This document shows positions 13,864 through 15,025 of a stretch of DNA of 15,025 nt, piece after piece. The translations under genes were made by a program, and so were the position numbers. The DNA is from Trueperaceae bacterium (lineage in GTDB: Bacteria; Deinococcota; Deinococci; Deinococcales; Trueperaceae). The notes below the pieces were generated by a model that saw only the letters and a program-made list of their open reading frames with translations, was not told where the DNA came from and did not search any database. Where the stretch lies: NCBI GenBank assembly GCA_011390455.1, contig JAABSI010000070.1, positions 1 to 15,025 of the forward strand, written 5' to 3'. The first letter of the stretch is position 1. The number at the start of each line of letters is the position of its first letter.

Positions 13864-15015
13864 TTGAACACGACCTTCCCCCGCCCGACCGTCCCCCGCG
13901 CGCCCGCCGTTCCGCGGCGCCGCTTCGCGCGCTGGGCGACCGTCCTCGCGGTCTTCGCCCTGTTGGGTGGTGCGTTCGCCCAGGACGCGACGCCCGACGT
14001 CGACGATCTGATGCGCGACGGCGACTTCTACTTCGGCCAGGGCGATTGTGCGCTCGCCCAGTACTTCTTCCAGGAAGCGCTCAAACGCGACGAGGCCAAC
14101 GTGCCGGCGCTGATCGGCAAGGGCCGAGCGCTCACGTGCCAGGGCGCGTTCGGCAGCGCCGTCGAGGCGTTCCGCTCGGCCATCGACCTCGATCCCGCGT
14201 CGGTGACCGCGCACGTGCAGCTCGCGTTGACCTACCTCAACCAGTACAAGGCCGATCCGGGCACCTTCGCCGGACGGCTCACCGAGGCGCTCGACGTGCT
14301 CGGCCGCGCCGAACCGCTGGCGCCGGACGACCCGACCGTGCACAACACCAAGGGCATCGTCTATTACGAGGCCAACGACCTCGACCGTGCCCGCGCCTCG
14401 CTCGAGCGCGCCGTCGAGCTCGCGAACGACGCCGGCATGAGCGACCGCGAGCGTTCGATCATCCAGGTCAACCTGGGCAAGACGTACCGCGATCTGGGCG
14501 TGCTCGAGCAGGCGCAGACGGCCTTCCGACGTGCCGTCGTGCTCGACCCGACCAGCGCCGCGGCCCACAACGACCTCGGCAACGTCGCCTACCGCCTGGG
14601 CGATTGCTCGACCGCCGAGTACGAGCTGTCGCAGGCGGTCGCCCTCGCGCCGAGCTCGCTCTCCGCGGTCTCGCAGCTCGCGATCGTGCTGTTCGAATGC
14701 GAGCAGGTCGCCGCCTCGATCCCACGCTTCGAACAGGCGCTCACCCTCGACGGCGCCATCTTCGCGCCGCCGCTCTACACCTACCTCGCCCGCGCCTACC
14801 TGGCGCAGGGGCGCGTGGACGACGCGGTGCGGCGCGCGCAGCAGGGCGCCCTCCTGCCCCCCGAGTCGGCGGATGCGCACTACTACCTCGGCACCGCCTA
14901 CGTGGCGCGCGACGCCGAGGGCGACGCCGCCGCGGCGCGGCGTGCGTTCGAGCGGGCGCTGGAGCTCGACCCCGGGTACGCCGAAGCGAACGAGGCGCTG
15001 AACGCTCTGCGCTGA
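13864..15015 (+). CDS. Exported tetratricopeptide-repeat protein
   Basis: The product has 383 residues from a TTG start. An N-terminal signal peptide has a basic region (PRRRFARW), a hydrophobic core (ATVLAVFALLGGAFA) and a likely cut after AFA at residue 39. The rest is almost wholly TPR helices, with recognisable repeats near 51-76, 82-110, 113-152, 158-187, 199-229, 233-262, 267-295, 305-330 and 337-369; the last ends AFERALELDPGYAEANEAL. Four cysteines (62, 92, 248, 279) form two similarly spaced pairs. TPR domains bind other proteins or peptides, so a periplasmic or envelope scaffold is likely. The partner is unknown. Its position divergent from ctaA raises, without proving, a role in oxidase or envelope assembly. 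Confidence 0.8.
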   Translation: MNTTFPRPTVPRAPAVPRRRFARWATVLAVFALLGGAFAQDATPDVDDLMRDGDFYFGQGDCALAQYFFQEALKRDEANVPALIGKGRALTCQGAFGSAVEAFRSAIDLDPASVTAHVQLALTYLNQYKADPGTFAGRLTEALDVLGRAEPLAPDDPTVHNTKGIVYYEANDLDRARASLERAVELANDAGMSDRERSIIQVNLGKTYRDLGVLEQAQTAFRRAVVLDPTSAAAHNDLGNVAYRLGDCSTAEYELSQAVALAPSSLSAVSQLAIVLFECEQVAASIPRFEQALTLDGAIFAPPLYTYLARAYLAQGRVDDAVRRAQQGALLPPESADAHYYLGTAYVARDAEGDAAAARRAFERALELDPGYAEANEALNALR

Positions 15016-15025
15016 CCACCGGACG

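Overview
The window is strongly GC-rich and densely coded. Starts are mixed (ATG, GTG, TTG), stop/start overlaps of four bases are common, and two genes appear to begin almost directly after a -10 box, which would give leaderless mRNAs. Together with the gene set (System I cytochrome c maturation, a Rieske protein with a CTHQHC box, separate ctaA and ctaB with SURF1), this suggests a member of the Deinococcota, perhaps Trueperaceae. That is an inference from style and gene content; no rRNA or other marker is present.

Layout. Bases 1-345 hold the 3' end of an ABC-transporter permease gene on the minus strand, cut in the middle of its EAA loop. Bases 539-9520 (+) form one long, tightly packed operon: ccdA, ccmA, ccmB, ccmC, ccmD (a 54-codon gene), ccmE, ccmF, ccmG, ccmH, a CcmI-like TPR protein carrying a C-terminal c-type cytochrome domain, and a membrane-anchored Rieske iron-sulfur protein. 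A transaldolase gene follows on the same strand (9576-10697) with its own probable promoter. It converges with a minus-strand cluster, ctaA-ctaB-SURF1 (13449 down to 10741), for heme A synthesis and heme-copper oxidase assembly. A 414-base divergent intergenic region (13450-13863) separates ctaA from an exported TPR protein (13864-15015, +).

How it works together. CcmAB, CcmC, CcmD and CcmE load heme b onto the periplasmic chaperone CcmE. CcdA passes cytosolic reducing power out to CcmG and CcmH, which reduce the CXXCH cysteines of apocytochromes. CcmF with CcmH and the CcmI-like protein attaches the heme. CtaB converts heme B to heme O and CtaA converts heme O to heme A, with SURF1 helping to place heme A in the oxidase. 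The Rieske protein and the cytochrome domain on the CcmI-like protein are electron carriers, so the locus covers maturation and some components of the quinol-to-oxygen chain. No cytochrome b or oxidase subunit is encoded here.

The most unusual items are the CcmI-cytochrome c fusion, a cluster of palindromic repeats inserted at the ccmG/ccmH junction in an otherwise overlapping operon, related palindromes at the ccmA start and in ctaA, the lone Rieske protein with an enlarged cluster loop, and the exported TPR protein with two matching cysteine pairs.
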